A DNA stretch of 64,000 nt. It comes from an uncultured Gammaproteobacteria bacterium (GTDB lineage Bacteria; Pseudomonadota; Gammaproteobacteria; Magnimaribacterales; D2472). The notes beneath the pieces were generated by a model, which saw nothing but the letters and a program-made list of their open reading frames with translations, did no database searches and had not been told where the DNA came from. Made by a program: the position numbers and the translations under genes. The stretch is taken from contig CAJXAZ010000001.1 in NCBI GenBank assembly GCA_913050015.1, positions 1 to 64,000 on the forward strand, read 5' to 3'. Shown here piece after piece: positions 9,286 to 19,357 of this stretch; position 1 is the stretch's first letter, and each line of letters opens with the position of its first letter.

Positions 9286-10220
9286 TGGCTGAAAAGAAAA
9301 GTTTTACACTAGCCGAGCTAGCAAATCTTACAAACTCTTTAGTTATCGGCGACAGTTCAGCTGTCGTCGATAATTTAGCTACATTAGAAAACTCCTCAGA
9401 TACCTCTATTACATTCCTTGCTAATAGTAAATATACTAAATTTCTAAAAACTACAAAAGCTAGAGCTGTAGTGGTTCACGCTAACTTTAACTTAGATACT
9501 GAATTAAATTATCTTAAATCAGAAGACCCTTATATAGTCTTTGCAAAACTAAGCGTTCTTTTCAAAGAGCCTTCTTTTGAGCTAGATACGCATAGTATTC
9601 ATCCTACTGCTGTAATTTCGAATGAAGCTATTATTGAAAATAATGTTTCTATTGGTGCAAATGTTTATATTGGCCCCGGGTGTGATGTCAAAGAAAATGT
9701 AGTTATAAGAGCTAATTGCTCTCTTGTCAGAGATGTTTTTATTGGCAAAAATTCAATAATTCAACATGGTTCAGTTCTCGGCTCAGATGGCTTTGGCTAT
9801 GCTCCTTCGAAAGACGGTTATGTAAAGATTGAACAAATAGGAAAGTTAATTATTGGCTCAAATGTTGAAATTGGAGCAGGTTGCACTATTGATAGGGGTG
9901 CTCTAGGTAATACTGAAATACACGACGGCGTTAAACTAGATAACCAAGTCCATATTGCACATAATGTAATACTTGGAAAGAACTCTGCAATTGCAGCTTG
10001 TTGCGCGATTGCGGGCTCTACAGTTATTGGTAAAAACTTTCAAATGGGAGGGCTTTCAGGTGTTCTTGGACACCTTTCTATTTGTGATGACGTAATAATA
10101 GGAGCTCATACATTAATTACTAAAACTATCAAAGAGGCAGGTAATTATATTGGTATAATGCCAGCTCAAAAGCAGCAAGATTGGGCAAAGTCATCAATCT
10201 TTATTAAAAAAAGGATTTAG
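9285..10220 (+). CDS. lpxD: UDP-3-O-(3-hydroxyacyl)glucosamine N-acyltransferase
   Basis: 311 aa. Third step of lipid A synthesis: adds the second hydroxyacyl chain to UDP-3-O-acyl-glucosamine. An N-terminal uridine-binding domain (about 1-105) is followed by hexapeptide-repeat left-handed beta helix (IGANVYIG, IGKNSIIQ and similar). The catalytic His is His226 within VHIAHNV. About 30 residues shorter than the E. coli enzyme, mainly at the C-terminus. GTG start overlapping the skp stop. Confidence 0.96.
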   Translation: MAEKKSFTLAELANLTNSLVIGDSSAVVDNLATLENSSDTSITFLANSKYTKFLKTTKARAVVVHANFNLDTELNYLKSEDPYIVFAKLSVLFKEPSFELDTHSIHPTAVISNEAIIENNVSIGANVYIGPGCDVKENVVIRANCSLVRDVFIGKNSIIQHGSVLGSDGFGYAPSKDGYVKIEQIGKLIIGSNVEIGAGCTIDRGALGNTEIHDGVKLDNQVHIAHNVILGKNSAIAACCAIAGSTVIGKNFQMGGLSGVLGHLSICDDVIIGAHTLITKTIKEAGNYIGIMPAQKQQDWAKSSIFIKKRI

Positions 10221-10669
10221 TGATGTTAGATACTAGAACTGTAGACGTAATTACCAATCTCCTTCCCCATAGAGAACCTTTCTTATTTATAGATGAGATT
10301 GTAAGCATTGATCTGGGAAAAAAAATCCACTGTATAAAAAATAATAGTCCAGATGAAGATTATTTTAGAGGTCATTTTCCTGGAAATCCTATTATGCCAG
10401 GAGTTCTTTTATTAGAAACTATGGCTCAAGCCTCTGGTATTTTAGGTTTTAAGAGTATGAATAAGACACCTGAAGAGGGTTCTATTTATGTCTTTGCTGG
10501 TATTGATAAGGCAAGGTTTAAAAGGCGTGTTGGTCCAGAGGACGTAATCCATCTTTATAGCGAAGTCCTTAATGAAAAAAGAGGTATCTGGAAATTTGCA
10601 TGTAGAGCTGAAGTTGATGGAGAGCTAGCCTGCTCTGCAACTATTTTATGTGCTGACAGGAAGGTATAG
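10220..10669 (+). CDS. fabZ: (3R)-hydroxyacyl-ACP dehydratase FabZ
   Basis: 149 aa hot-dog-fold enzyme that dehydrates beta-hydroxyacyl-ACP in type II fatty acid synthesis and competes with lpxA/lpxD for the same acyl-ACP pool. LPHREPFLFIDEI (15-27) and the active-site helix GHFPGNPIMPGVLLLETMAQ (51-70) with catalytic His and Glu are clear. The start may be GTG at 10220 (TAGTG overlap with lpxD, the pattern used by its neighbours) or the ATG at 10223. Confidence 0.97.
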   Translation: MMLDTRTVDVITNLLPHREPFLFIDEIVSIDLGKKIHCIKNNSPDEDYFRGHFPGNPIMPGVLLLETMAQASGILGFKSMNKTPEEGSIYVFAGIDKARFKRRVGPEDVIHLYSEVLNEKRGIWKFACRAEVDGELACSATILCADRKV

Positions 10670-11448
10670 TGAATATCCACCCATCCTCTATTATCCATGA
10701 ATCTGCAAAAATTGATCCTTCTGTAAACATAGGACCATTTTGTATTATTGGTAAAGATGTCGAAATACAAAAGGGCACATCGGTATTGAGCCATGTCGTT
10801 CTAAAAGGACCAACGGTAATAGGAGAAAATAATACTATCTATCAATTTTCAACTATTGGTGAAGATACACCTGATAAGAAATTTAATGGAGAAGATACCA
10901 GGCTAATCATTGGAGACAATAATATTTTTAGAGAAGGGGTTACTATTCATAGAGGGACTATTCAGGATAAGGGTGTTACCAAGATAGGGCATGATAATCT
11001 TTTCATGGCTTATGTTCATATTGCACACGACTGTATTGTTGGAAGCAATAATGTCTTTGCTAATAATGCAGGATTAGCAGGCCACGTTGAAGTGGGTAGT
11101 TCTGTAGTAATAGGAGCCTTTACAACAGTCCATCAATTTTGCAAGTTAGGCGACTATTCCTTCGCAGGAATGAATGCTTCTATAACAATGGACATACCAG
11201 CCTATATCAAGGCAGCCTCTAATCCAGCAAGAGTTGTTGGTTTAAATTCTATTGGAATGTCTAGAAATAATATATCTGATGAATCAATAGCCTTAATAAA
11301 GAAAGCTTATAAAGTTGTTTATAGACGAGACCTGAAATTGGATGATGCTCTAATAAAGCTAAATACTATGTTGAATGAAACAGATGATCTTTGTCTTAAT
11401 ACCTTCATTAAATCTATAAAAGCTTCTGAAAGAGGAATCTTAAGATAA
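10669..11448 (+). CDS. lpxA: UDP-N-acetylglucosamine O-acyltransferase
   Basis: 259 aa. First step of lipid A synthesis, cytoplasmic trimer built of a left-handed beta helix from hexapeptide repeats (IGPFCIIG, IGENNTIY, IGHDNLFM). Catalytic His120 is in HIAHDC, followed by NNVFANNAGLAGHV, the acyl-ruler region. The C-terminal helical domain (about 190-259) is present. GTG start overlaps the fabZ stop by one base, so the lpxD-fabZ-lpxA-lpxB block is translated in a coupled run. Confidence 0.97.
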   Translation: MNIHPSSIIHESAKIDPSVNIGPFCIIGKDVEIQKGTSVLSHVVLKGPTVIGENNTIYQFSTIGEDTPDKKFNGEDTRLIIGDNNIFREGVTIHRGTIQDKGVTKIGHDNLFMAYVHIAHDCIVGSNNVFANNAGLAGHVEVGSSVVIGAFTTVHQFCKLGDYSFAGMNASITMDIPAYIKAASNPARVVGLNSIGMSRNNISDESIALIKKAYKVVYRRDLKLDDALIKLNTMLNETDDLCLNTFIKSIKASERGILR

Positions 11449-12567
11449 GTGCCTAGTAAGCCAACTCTTAGAGTAGGGGTAGTTGCAGGAGAATACTCTG
11501 GGGACAGGCTTGGTTCAGGCGTTATCGAAGCTTTAAAAATAAATTATAATGTTCAACTCTTTGGAGTTGGCGGTCCGGAAATGACAAATCAAGGACTTAA
11601 TTCAGAATTTGATTTTAAAAAACTTCATATAATGGGCCTTATCGAGCCACTATTAAATATAAGAGAACTAACAAAACTAAGAAAAAATTTAATTAAAAAG
11701 TTTGTTCATGAAGACATAGATTACTTCATAGGGATTGATTCACCTGATTTTAATATGGGAATTCATAAGGCTCTTAAAAATAAAAAAATATCTAAAAATA
11801 TACAAATTGTTAGCCCTTCTGTCTGGGGGTGGAGACAGGGCAGGATCAAGTCCATTGAAAAATATATAGACTTTACGGCCTGCTTATTTAATTTTGAAGA
11901 TAAGTTTTATAAAGAGAGGGGTCTTAATAGTATTCATTTAGGGCATCCTTTTTCTGAAATTATGCATGCAGATATTACTGATGTTAAATCAAAATTTAAT
12001 TTAAAAAATGATATGAGGTTTATATCTATCCTTCCTGGAAGTAGAGAATCTGAAATTAAAAAAATGTTACCTATTTATATAGATTTTATTAAAAAACATA
12101 ATCAAGAATCTAATAATTTTACTTATCTTATTCCTGCTGCGGATAAAGATTTAAAAAATTTAATTGATTCCTATCTTCATGAAAGTAATCTTCCTATAGT
12201 TGTTGAATGTAATTGCTCTAGAGAATTCCTGTCAATTTCAGAATATTCAGTAGTGACATCTGGTACAGCCTCTCTTGAAGCAGCTGTACTGGGAGCTAAT
12301 CCAATTATTTGCTACAAAACAAGCGCCTTAAATTTTTCTATAATCTCACGAATGTTAAAAGTTAAACACATCGGTCTTCCAAACTTACTTCTTAATAACA
12401 GAAGATATCCAGAACTTCTTCAGAATGAATGTACAGCAGAGACCATATACCTGGAAGCTAAGTCACTTGAAAATGATCCGTCAAAAAAAGATGATAAAAA
12501 CTATATTAGAAAACTTTTAATGGGTGAAGGTTATCTAGAAACTGCTGATAGAATTGCTCTCCTTTGA
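11449..12567 (+). CDS. lpxB: Lipid-A-disaccharide synthase
   Basis: 372 aa GT19 glycosyltransferase joining UDP-diacylglucosamine and lipid X. N-terminal GEYSGDRLGSGVIEAL (14-29) and FGVGGPEM are family hallmarks, as are SPSVWGWRQGR and the C-terminal VTSGTASLEAA donor-binding loop. GTG start immediately after the lpxA stop. Its TGA stop overlaps the TTG start of rnhB by four bases. Confidence 0.96.
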   Translation: MPSKPTLRVGVVAGEYSGDRLGSGVIEALKINYNVQLFGVGGPEMTNQGLNSEFDFKKLHIMGLIEPLLNIRELTKLRKNLIKKFVHEDIDYFIGIDSPDFNMGIHKALKNKKISKNIQIVSPSVWGWRQGRIKSIEKYIDFTACLFNFEDKFYKERGLNSIHLGHPFSEIMHADITDVKSKFNLKNDMRFISILPGSRESEIKKMLPIYIDFIKKHNQESNNFTYLIPAADKDLKNLIDSYLHESNLPIVVECNCSREFLSISEYSVVTSGTASLEAAVLGANPIICYKTSALNFSIISRMLKVKHIGLPNLLLNNRRYPELLQNECTAETIYLEAKSLENDPSKKDDKNYIRKLLMGEGYLETADRIALL

Positions 12568-13109
12568 AAAGTCTAATAGCAGGAGTTGATGAAGTTGGGC
12601 GTGGTTGTTTGGCAGGCCCAGTTATAGCAGCTGCAGTTATCCTCAAAAAAAAAATAGCTAATTTAGATGATTCTAAAAAATTAAGTTCTAATAAACGTGA
12701 AGAATTATCAATGATCATAATCCAGAATTCTTATTATGCATTTGGATCTGCATCTCCTGAGGAAATAGATAGTATAAATATTCTTCAGGCTTCTTTATTG
12801 GCAATGAAACGAGCTATACTAAATCTTCCAATTATTCCTGATGAAGTACTGGTTGATGGAAATCAAAAGCCAGATATTGACCTACCAACTCAGACAATAA
12901 TAGGAGGCGATTCTTTGATTGCAGAGATAAGTGCGGCATCAATAATTGCTAAAGTTTACAGAGATAATCTAATGATAGAATTTAATAATAAATACCCCAA
13001 CTATGGTTTTGCACAGCATAAAGGGTATGGAACTAGAGCGCACTTAGAGAGTATTAAGTCTTTTGGCTATTGCTCAATACACAGGAAAACTTTTAAGGGC
13101 GTTATTTAA
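12564..13109 (+). CDS. rnhB: Ribonuclease HII
   Basis: 181 aa. Removes ribonucleotides from RNA-DNA hybrids and single ribonucleotides in DNA. The catalytic DEVGRG motif is at residues 9-14, with LDDSKKLSSNKRE, the acidic VDGN residue and the AASIIAKVYRD segment matching the family. The C-terminus ends with the short YGFAQHKGYGTRAHL region. TTG start overlaps lpxB. It precedes dnaE, the common lpxB-rnhB-dnaE order. Confidence 0.96.
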   Translation: MKSLIAGVDEVGRGCLAGPVIAAAVILKKKIANLDDSKKLSSNKREELSMIIIQNSYYAFGSASPEEIDSINILQASLLAMKRAILNLPIIPDEVLVDGNQKPDIDLPTQTIIGGDSLIAEISAASIIAKVYRDNLMIEFNNKYPNYGFAQHKGYGTRAHLESIKSFGYCSIHRKTFKGVI

Positions 13110-13113
13110 CTAG

Positions 13114-16100
13114 ATGAAAAATGTATTCTCACATCTCAGAGTATCCTCTGAATATAGTATTACCCAAGGCTTACTAACTATTAATCAAATTGTAGACAGC
13201 GCTGTTAAGCACTCCATTCCATCTGTTGCATTAACAGATAGATCAAATATGTTTGGTTTGGTGAAGTTCTTTAATAAATGTGAGGCCTCTGGAATAAAGC
13301 CTATATCAGGGTCATCTATAAGAGTTATATTCGATGATGATGAACAGTCGCATGAACTTCTTTGTTTAGCAAAAACAAACATAGGTCATAAAAACTTAAT
13401 GAGAATTATTTCCTCTGCCCATAATAATTATAGCTACCAAAGCCCAATCATAAATTTTAACGATTTAGCAAAATTAAAAGATGACATTATCGTTGTTTCA
13501 GGTGGAAAGGATAGTCATATATTTGACCTACTTAAGAGAAACAAACTCGAAGATGCTGAGAAAAAAATTGACAGCTTTCTTAAGGTATTTGATGACGACT
13601 TTATTTTAGAGGTACAAAAAACAAATAGACCTGATGAATTTGAGTATTTTTCTAATATCCTTCCTATAGCAACGACAAAGGGAATTCCTTTAATAGCTAC
13701 CAATGATGTACTTTTTGCTAAACCCGATGATTTTGATACTCACGAGACAAAGGTTTGTATTAATACAGGTAAAACCCTTAATGATCCAAATCGTGAAAAA
13801 ATTTTTTCGCAAGAGCAATTCTTTAAGTCATCTGATGATATGGCAAAATTATTTAAAGGGTTTGACTCTCTCTTAGAAAATACTAATGAAATATCAAAGA
13901 AATGTAATGTTTCAATCCATACAAAACAATATTTTTTACCAGAGTACCCTGTTCCAGAAGAGCATAATTTTGATTCTTTTTTGGTAGATCTCTCTAAAAA
14001 AAGATTACAAGAATTTATTAATGATTTTGATGATGAAAAGAATAAAATTTATACAGATAGGCTCGAGTATGAGCTCAATCAGATAAAAACAATGGGTTTT
14101 TCTAGTTATTTTTTAATTGTTTATGATTTTATTCAATGGTCAAAAGATAATGATGTTCCTGTAGGCCCTGGAAGGGGTTCTGGAGCAGGTTCCCTGGTTG
14201 CATTTGCTCTTGGAATAACAACTCTTGATCCTATTTATCACGGATTGCTTTTTGAAAGGTTTTTAAATCCAGAAAGAGTATCCATGCCAGATTTTGATAT
14301 TGATTTCTGTATGGAGAAAAGAGACAAGGTCATAGAATATGTTAGTAATAAATATGGTTCAAATTCTGTTTCTCAGATAGCTACTTTTGGAACGATGGCT
14401 GCTAGAGCGGTAGTAAGAGATGTTGCTAGAGCTTTAGGAAAACCCTATGCAGTTGGGGATAGAATTTCTAAGATGATTCCTTTTGCACCAGGAATGACAT
14501 TAGATAAGGCTAAGGAAGATCAACCTATTTTTGCCCAGGCTGCAAAAAATGATCCAGAGGTTAAAGAGGTAGTTGATTTGGCATATAAGTTAGAAGGTAT
14601 TGCTAGGAATGTCGGCAAGCATGCTGGAGGTGTAGTTATTGCGCCAGGAAGTATTTCAGATTTCTGTCCTGTTTATAATGATAGGCAATCCTCATCAGTT
14701 ATGACCCAATATGACAAAGATGATGTAGAGAAAATTGGACTTGTTAAATTTGATTTTCTTGGATTAAGAACACTAACAGTAATTGATCGCGCTGTTAAAT
14801 CTATCAACGCATCTAAAAAAACAGATGATCTATTAAATTTAGATAATATTCCTCTCGATGACCCCAAGGTATTTGAATTGCTTTCTTCTGGAAAAACAAT
14901 GGCTATTTTTCAACTTGAATCTACTGGAATGAGAGCTCTCATAAAGAGCTTAAAGCCATCTAAGTTTGAAGAAATAACAGCATTATTGGCCTTATATAGG
15001 CCGGGACCCTTAAATTCTGGCATGCACACCACCTTTGTAGAGCGAAAGCATGGAAAAAGCTCGGTAGTATACCCTCATGAGCTTTTAGAGCCTGTTTTGT
15101 CTGAGACATATGGAGTTATCGTTTATCAGGAGCAGGTCATGGAAGCCGCCAGAGTTCTTGCTGGATATTCAATGGGACAGGCAGATATTCTTAGAAGAGT
15201 TATGGGTAAGAAGAAAATTGAAGAGATGGAAGAGCAGAGAGAAATTTTTGTAAAAGGATGTGAAGAGAAATCTATTTCTGCCAAAAAAGCTAATGAAATT
15301 TTCGAACTAATAGAGCAATTTGCAGAATACGGATTTAATAAATCTCATTCAGCCGCATACGCGGTAATATCCTATCAAACAGCTTTTCTTAAAACCTATT
15401 ACCCAGAACACTTCATGTCAGCTGTCTTATCTACAGAGCTTGGAAACACAGATAAAATTCATGCATTAATTCAAGAATGCAAAAGAATGAATATAAAAGT
15501 GTTAAACCCAAACATTTTAACAAGCAGCAAAAGATTTCTTGTTAATGGTGATTTAGATATTGAGTATGGGCTTGGAGCTATAAAAGGTGTTGCTGATTCT
15601 TTCATTAAGCATGTTTGCTCTATAAGAGAGTCTGTTAATTTTAAAGATTTATGGGACTTTTCTAAAAAAGCAGATATTAAGCTTGGAGGAAAGAAATCTT
15701 TAGAGGCTTTATCTCAGTCAGGCGCATTTGATAATATTGCACCATCTAGGACCATTGCCATTGCTTGTATAGAAGACATGCTTAAAGATAGTACCAAGAC
15801 ATCAAATGGTTCCAGTGTAAAGAGTGGTGACTTATTTGCCTCCATAGATGAGAATTTTGATCCATATGAAAAATATAAAAATTTACCTGACCTTACTATG
15901 AGTGAATTACTGTCTTTAGAAAAAAAATCGCTAGGTTATTACTTATCAGGCCATCCCGTAGATGCAATTGGAGGCAAGATTGAAAAACTCAGATCAAGAA
16001 AGATTGGAGACATAACAAACGACATAAAAAAAGCATCTCTTGTTTGTCTTATAAATAGCGCTAGACAAATCAAAGATAGAAAAGGGAATCCACTAACATT

Positions 16101-16554
16101 TATCAATTTTGATGATGGAAGTGGTGTAATGGATGGGGTTGTAGCTAGTGATACCTTGGAAACATGTCATGGTATTTTAAAAGAAGGAAGTATTCTTATT
16201 TTAAAAGGATCTATAGAGCTTGATGATTACAAATCAAAAGATTTAGGAGATGCAATGTATAGGATGAGAGTTAGAGAGGTCGACTCTCTAGATACGGAGC
16301 TTGAAAGGAAGGTAAGGGAGGTAATGATAAATATTGAAAAATCTGATATCTCATCTCTAGATACTCTCTCAGAGAAGCTTGGAGAAATAAAAGATGATTT
16401 TTGGATGCACGGAAGCTGCCAGTTAAACATTAAAGTTAAGACAGGCGAATCTGAAGCTATAATAAGCGCAGGTGAGAAATTTAAATTTCTACCAACTTTA
16501 ATAAATTTAACTTATTTGGAAGAAATATTTGGTACGAGTGCACTGGAGATATAA
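13114..16554 (+). CDS. dnaE: DNA polymerase III alpha subunit
   Basis: 1146 aa, close to the 1160 of E. coli. The replicative polymerase. The N-terminal PHP domain begins HLRVSSEYSITQGL. The palm contains GPGRGSGAGSLVAFALGIT and the catalytic acidic motif PDFDIDF near 392-398. Finger and beta-clamp-binding regions follow, then a helix-hairpin and an OB-fold domain near 990-1060 (GNPLTFINFDDGSG). Starts 4 bases after rnhB. accA follows after 34 bases. Confidence 0.98.
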   Translation: MKNVFSHLRVSSEYSITQGLLTINQIVDSAVKHSIPSVALTDRSNMFGLVKFFNKCEASGIKPISGSSIRVIFDDDEQSHELLCLAKTNIGHKNLMRIISSAHNNYSYQSPIINFNDLAKLKDDIIVVSGGKDSHIFDLLKRNKLEDAEKKIDSFLKVFDDDFILEVQKTNRPDEFEYFSNILPIATTKGIPLIATNDVLFAKPDDFDTHETKVCINTGKTLNDPNREKIFSQEQFFKSSDDMAKLFKGFDSLLENTNEISKKCNVSIHTKQYFLPEYPVPEEHNFDSFLVDLSKKRLQEFINDFDDEKNKIYTDRLEYELNQIKTMGFSSYFLIVYDFIQWSKDNDVPVGPGRGSGAGSLVAFALGITTLDPIYHGLLFERFLNPERVSMPDFDIDFCMEKRDKVIEYVSNKYGSNSVSQIATFGTMAARAVVRDVARALGKPYAVGDRISKMIPFAPGMTLDKAKEDQPIFAQAAKNDPEVKEVVDLAYKLEGIARNVGKHAGGVVIAPGSISDFCPVYNDRQSSSVMTQYDKDDVEKIGLVKFDFLGLRTLTVIDRAVKSINASKKTDDLLNLDNIPLDDPKVFELLSSGKTMAIFQLESTGMRALIKSLKPSKFEEITALLALYRPGPLNSGMHTTFVERKHGKSSVVYPHELLEPVLSETYGVIVYQEQVMEAARVLAGYSMGQADILRRVMGKKKIEEMEEQREIFVKGCEEKSISAKKANEIFELIEQFAEYGFNKSHSAAYAVISYQTAFLKTYYPEHFMSAVLSTELGNTDKIHALIQECKRMNIKVLNPNILTSSKRFLVNGDLDIEYGLGAIKGVADSFIKHVCSIRESVNFKDLWDFSKKADIKLGGKKSLEALSQSGAFDNIAPSRTIAIACIEDMLKDSTKTSNGSSVKSGDLFASIDENFDPYEKYKNLPDLTMSELLSLEKKSLGYYLSGHPVDAIGGKIEKLRSRKIGDITNDIKKASLVCLINSARQIKDRKGNPLTFINFDDGSGVMDGVVASDTLETCHGILKEGSILILKGSIELDDYKSKDLGDAMYRMRVREVDSLDTELERKVREVMINIEKSDISSLDTLSEKLGEIKDDFWMHGSCQLNIKVKTGESEAIISAGEKFKFLPTLINLTYLEEIFGTSALEI

Positions 16555-16588
16555 CTTACTTAATTGTAAATAGTTTGTAATATGAATT

Positions 16589-17587
16589 ATGGTAGAAAAT
16601 AAAAATACATCAGATGGCTATGATCCTGGTCAAAAGAACTCTGAAGATCAAAAGTTTTTAGATTTTGAAAAGCCTATCGAAGATATTTCAGAAAAAATAA
16701 GCGCTCTCAGACTTGCCTCATCAGATGCCCCTGAAATCAATAAAGAAATTGTTGCTTTAGAAAATCAGAGAGACGCCTTAACAAAAAAAATCTACTCGAA
16801 ACTTTCAATATGGCAAACTGTTCAAGTCGCAAGGCATCCCCAAAGACCTCATACTTTAGATTTTATAAAAAGAATTTTTAGTGATTTTGATGAGTTACAT
16901 GGCGATAGACAGTTTGGAGATGATGCTGCTTTAGTTGGTGGCATGGCTTATCTTGAAAATACTCCTGTCATGATAATTGGTCATGAGAAGGGAAGAGAAA
17001 CAGAAGAAAAAGTAAGAAGAAATTTTGGTATGCCTCAGCCAGAGGGTTATCGTAAAGCTAAGAGATTAATGCAATTTGCAGAACAGTTTTCTCTGCCCGT
17101 TATTACTTTTATTGATACAGCTGGAGCTTATCCTGGTATTGAGGGAGAGCAAAGGGGTCAAAGCGAGGCAATAGCTAGAAATTTAGCAGTTATGTCTGAA
17201 CTTAAAACACCAATTATTGTAGTTGTTACAGGTGAGGGTGGTTCAGGTGGCGCTTTAGCTATTAGCATTGGAGATCATTTATCAATGCTTGAATATGCAA
17301 CATATTCTGTAGCATCTCCTGAGGCATGTGCATCAATTATTTGGAGAACTCCAGATAAAGCTCCTGAAGCAGCTAATGCAATGAAAGTTTGCTCCTCAGA
17401 GCTAAAAAAGATCAATGTTATAGATGAGGTTATTTCAGAGCCAGTTGGCGGAGCTCATAGAGATTTTGATATCGTGTCTGCAAATATCAAAGCATCACTT
17501 GTTAATAATTTAACTATTTTAAGCAAATACTCTATGGATGATCTTCTTGAAAGAAGATATAAAAGGCTCATAGATATAGGTGCTTAG
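16589..17587 (+). CDS. accA: Acetyl-CoA carboxylase, carboxyltransferase subunit alpha
   Basis: 332 aa. With AccD it transfers carboxyl from biotin to acetyl-CoA, the first committed step of fatty acid synthesis. The central crotonase-like core is clear ([62 protein letters not shown]). The first 30 or so residues are a divergent polar extension. Position after dnaE and before tilS matches E. coli-type order with the intervening genes lost. Confidence 0.97.
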   Translation: MVENKNTSDGYDPGQKNSEDQKFLDFEKPIEDISEKISALRLASSDAPEINKEIVALENQRDALTKKIYSKLSIWQTVQVARHPQRPHTLDFIKRIFSDFDELHGDRQFGDDAALVGGMAYLENTPVMIIGHEKGRETEEKVRRNFGMPQPEGYRKAKRLMQFAEQFSLPVITFIDTAGAYPGIEGEQRGQSEAIARNLAVMSELKTPIIVVVTGEGGSGGALAISIGDHLSMLEYATYSVASPEACASIIWRTPDKAPEAANAMKVCSSELKKINVIDEVISEPVGGAHRDFDIVSANIKASLVNNLTILSKYSMDDLLERRYKRLIDIGA

Positions 17588-17590
17588 ATT

Positions 17591-18547
17591 TTGATCAATC
17601 CTACGAATTTAATAAAGCACATAGACCCAAATAAAAAAATCTATATTGGTTTTAGTGGTGGAGCAGACTCTACAGCCTTGCTTTATCTATTTGCAGATTT
17701 AAGACACAGCCATTCTATTCAATTAGAAGCTATTCATGTGGATCATAATCTATCCCCAGATAATAATACTTGGGAATCTCACTGTAAAAAAATATGTAAT
17801 AAATTAGATATTATTCTGCATATTAAATCTGTTGATGTAGAGGTTGATGGCGATGGTCTTGAGTCTGCAGCAAGAAAGGCAAGGTACAAAGCTTTCTCAG
17901 ATATCTTAAAAGAAGGAGAACAGTTATTACTTGGTCATCATGCAAATGATGTAGCTGAAACTATTTTAATAAGAATGTTTAGGGGAACTGGCATCGATGG
18001 ACTTGAAGGTCCGGCATTAACAAGGTCAGTTGGTAAAGGGGTGCTTATAAGGCCTTTACTGGACTTAACAAAAACAGAACTTTTAGAGTATCTAAAAAAT
18101 AATGAAATAAGCTTTATTGAAGATAGCTCAAATTTTGAAAGTAATCAGGACAGGAATTTTATTAGAAATGACGTAATTCCTTTGATTGAAGAAAGGTGGA
18201 AAAATATATCATCTAGAATTCAAGCTACATCAGAAATTATTAGGGATAGAAATAAATCCTATTCATTCCTATTAAACAAGAGCTTTAATCACCTCATAAA
18301 AAATGAAATACCTGTCCAAGACTTAAAGAAAGTTGATGGTGAGATATTAATCGATATATTAAGGGCTTCTATTCGCGAACAGAAAATCTCTTTGCCAAAT
18401 AAAAAAATTACTAAAGAAATTATTAAAACATTTATTTTATCCAGACCCGGACCAAGGTCGGAAGTTTCATGGTCTAGGGACGATCAAGACCTACCAGGGG
18501 GAAGGATTATTTATAGAGATGGCTGTATTGTTATCTTAAAGAAGTAG
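17591..18547 (+). CDS. tilS: tRNA(Ile) lysidine synthetase
   Basis: 318 aa. Modifies C34 of tRNA-Ile2(CAU) to lysidine so it reads AUA rather than AUG. The ATP-pyrophosphatase P-loop SGGADS is at 22-27, and LLGHHANDVAETILIRMFRGTG is the substrate loop. Shorter than the roughly 430-residue E. coli enzyme: the second C-terminal domain appears missing, as in some compact versions known from other bacteria. TTG start three bases after accA. No tRNA-Ile2 is in this window. Confidence 0.93.
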   Translation: MINPTNLIKHIDPNKKIYIGFSGGADSTALLYLFADLRHSHSIQLEAIHVDHNLSPDNNTWESHCKKICNKLDIILHIKSVDVEVDGDGLESAARKARYKAFSDILKEGEQLLLGHHANDVAETILIRMFRGTGIDGLEGPALTRSVGKGVLIRPLLDLTKTELLEYLKNNEISFIEDSSNFESNQDRNFIRNDVIPLIEERWKNISSRIQATSEIIRDRNKSYSFLLNKSFNHLIKNEIPVQDLKKVDGEILIDILRASIREQKISLPNKKITKEIIKTFILSRPGPRSEVSWSRDDQDLPGGRIIYRDGCIVILKK

Positions 18548-18557
18548 CCTATATAAT
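18528..18557 (+). promoter_or_regulatory. Candidate promoter for the crotonase gene
   Basis: TTGTTA (18528-18533), an 18-base spacer and a perfect TATAAT (18552-18557) lie across the tilS 3' end. A start near 18564 would give a 20-base leader with the AGGA ribosome site of the crotonase gene. Sequence match only. Confidence 0.5.
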
Positions 18558-18583
18558 TATTAAAACATTTCACAGGAAAAGAT

Positions 18584-19357
18584 ATGAATTTCGATACCTT
18601 AGAGTTAATTAAAGAAAATAAAGTTGCGACAATTAAACTGAATAGGCCTGAACTGCTTAATGCTGTTAATGAACAACTAATCTGGGATCTTCAAAAAGCA
18701 ACAGATGATGTTAGGGATGATCAAGATATCAAGGTTGTTATCATTACTGGAGCTGGAAGAGCCTTTTCTGCTGGCGCTGATTTAGGAGAGGGTAAGTCTA
18801 GTTGGGAGAGTTCTAAAGATGCATTAATGAGAGGCTATAAGCCAATTTTTTTAAATATTACATCAATGCCTAAGCCGGTAATTGCTTCTATTTCAGGACC
18901 CGCTGCTGGAATCGGAGCTGCTATAGCTATGTCTTGTGATCTAAGAATGATGGCAGATAACGGTTATATTCTTTCTGTTTTTAGTAATATAGCTCTAGTT
19001 CCGGATGGTGGTTTGTCATGGCTTCTTCCTAAATTTATGGGTTATGCAAAAGCGTATGAGTATGCAATTGAAGCAAAGAAAATTACCGCCGATGAGTGTC
19101 TGCATTATGGAATTGCAAATAAAGTCGTATCAAGTGATGAGCTGGAAAATAAAACAATGGAATGGGCTCTTAAATTATCTAAAAGATCATCTCAGGCACT
19201 TGGCCATACAAAAAAACTAATGAGAGAGTCTTTGCAGGTTGGTTACTGGGATACTTTTTCAAGCGAAGCTGAAATTCAGAATGATTTAACAAGAAGTCCT
19301 CAAAATCATGAGGCAGTTCAAGCCTTCTTTGAAAAAAGAGAACCTAATTTTGATTAA
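18584..19357 (+). CDS. Enoyl-CoA hydratase/isomerase family protein (crotonase)
   Basis: 257 aa crotonase-fold enzyme. The acyl-CoA oxyanion-hole segments are ITGAGRAFSAGADLG (about 55-69) and ISGPAAGIGAAIAMSCDLR (about 104-122). In the second catalytic position it has LVPDGGLSWLLP, with Asp where hydratases usually have Glu, as in PaaG-type isomerases. So isomerase activity on an unsaturated acyl-CoA is at least as likely as hydration; the substrate is unknown. It stands alone with its own ribosome site (aggaaaag), not next to other beta-oxidation genes. Its TAA overlaps the leuA stop on the other strand. Confidence 0.9.
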   Translation: MNFDTLELIKENKVATIKLNRPELLNAVNEQLIWDLQKATDDVRDDQDIKVVIITGAGRAFSAGADLGEGKSSWESSKDALMRGYKPIFLNITSMPKPVIASISGPAAGIGAAIAMSCDLRMMADNGYILSVFSNIALVPDGGLSWLLPKFMGYAKAYEYAIEAKKITADECLHYGIANKVVSSDELENKTMEWALKLSKRSSQALGHTKKLMRESLQVGYWDTFSSEAEIQNDLTRSPQNHEAVQAFFEKREPNFD

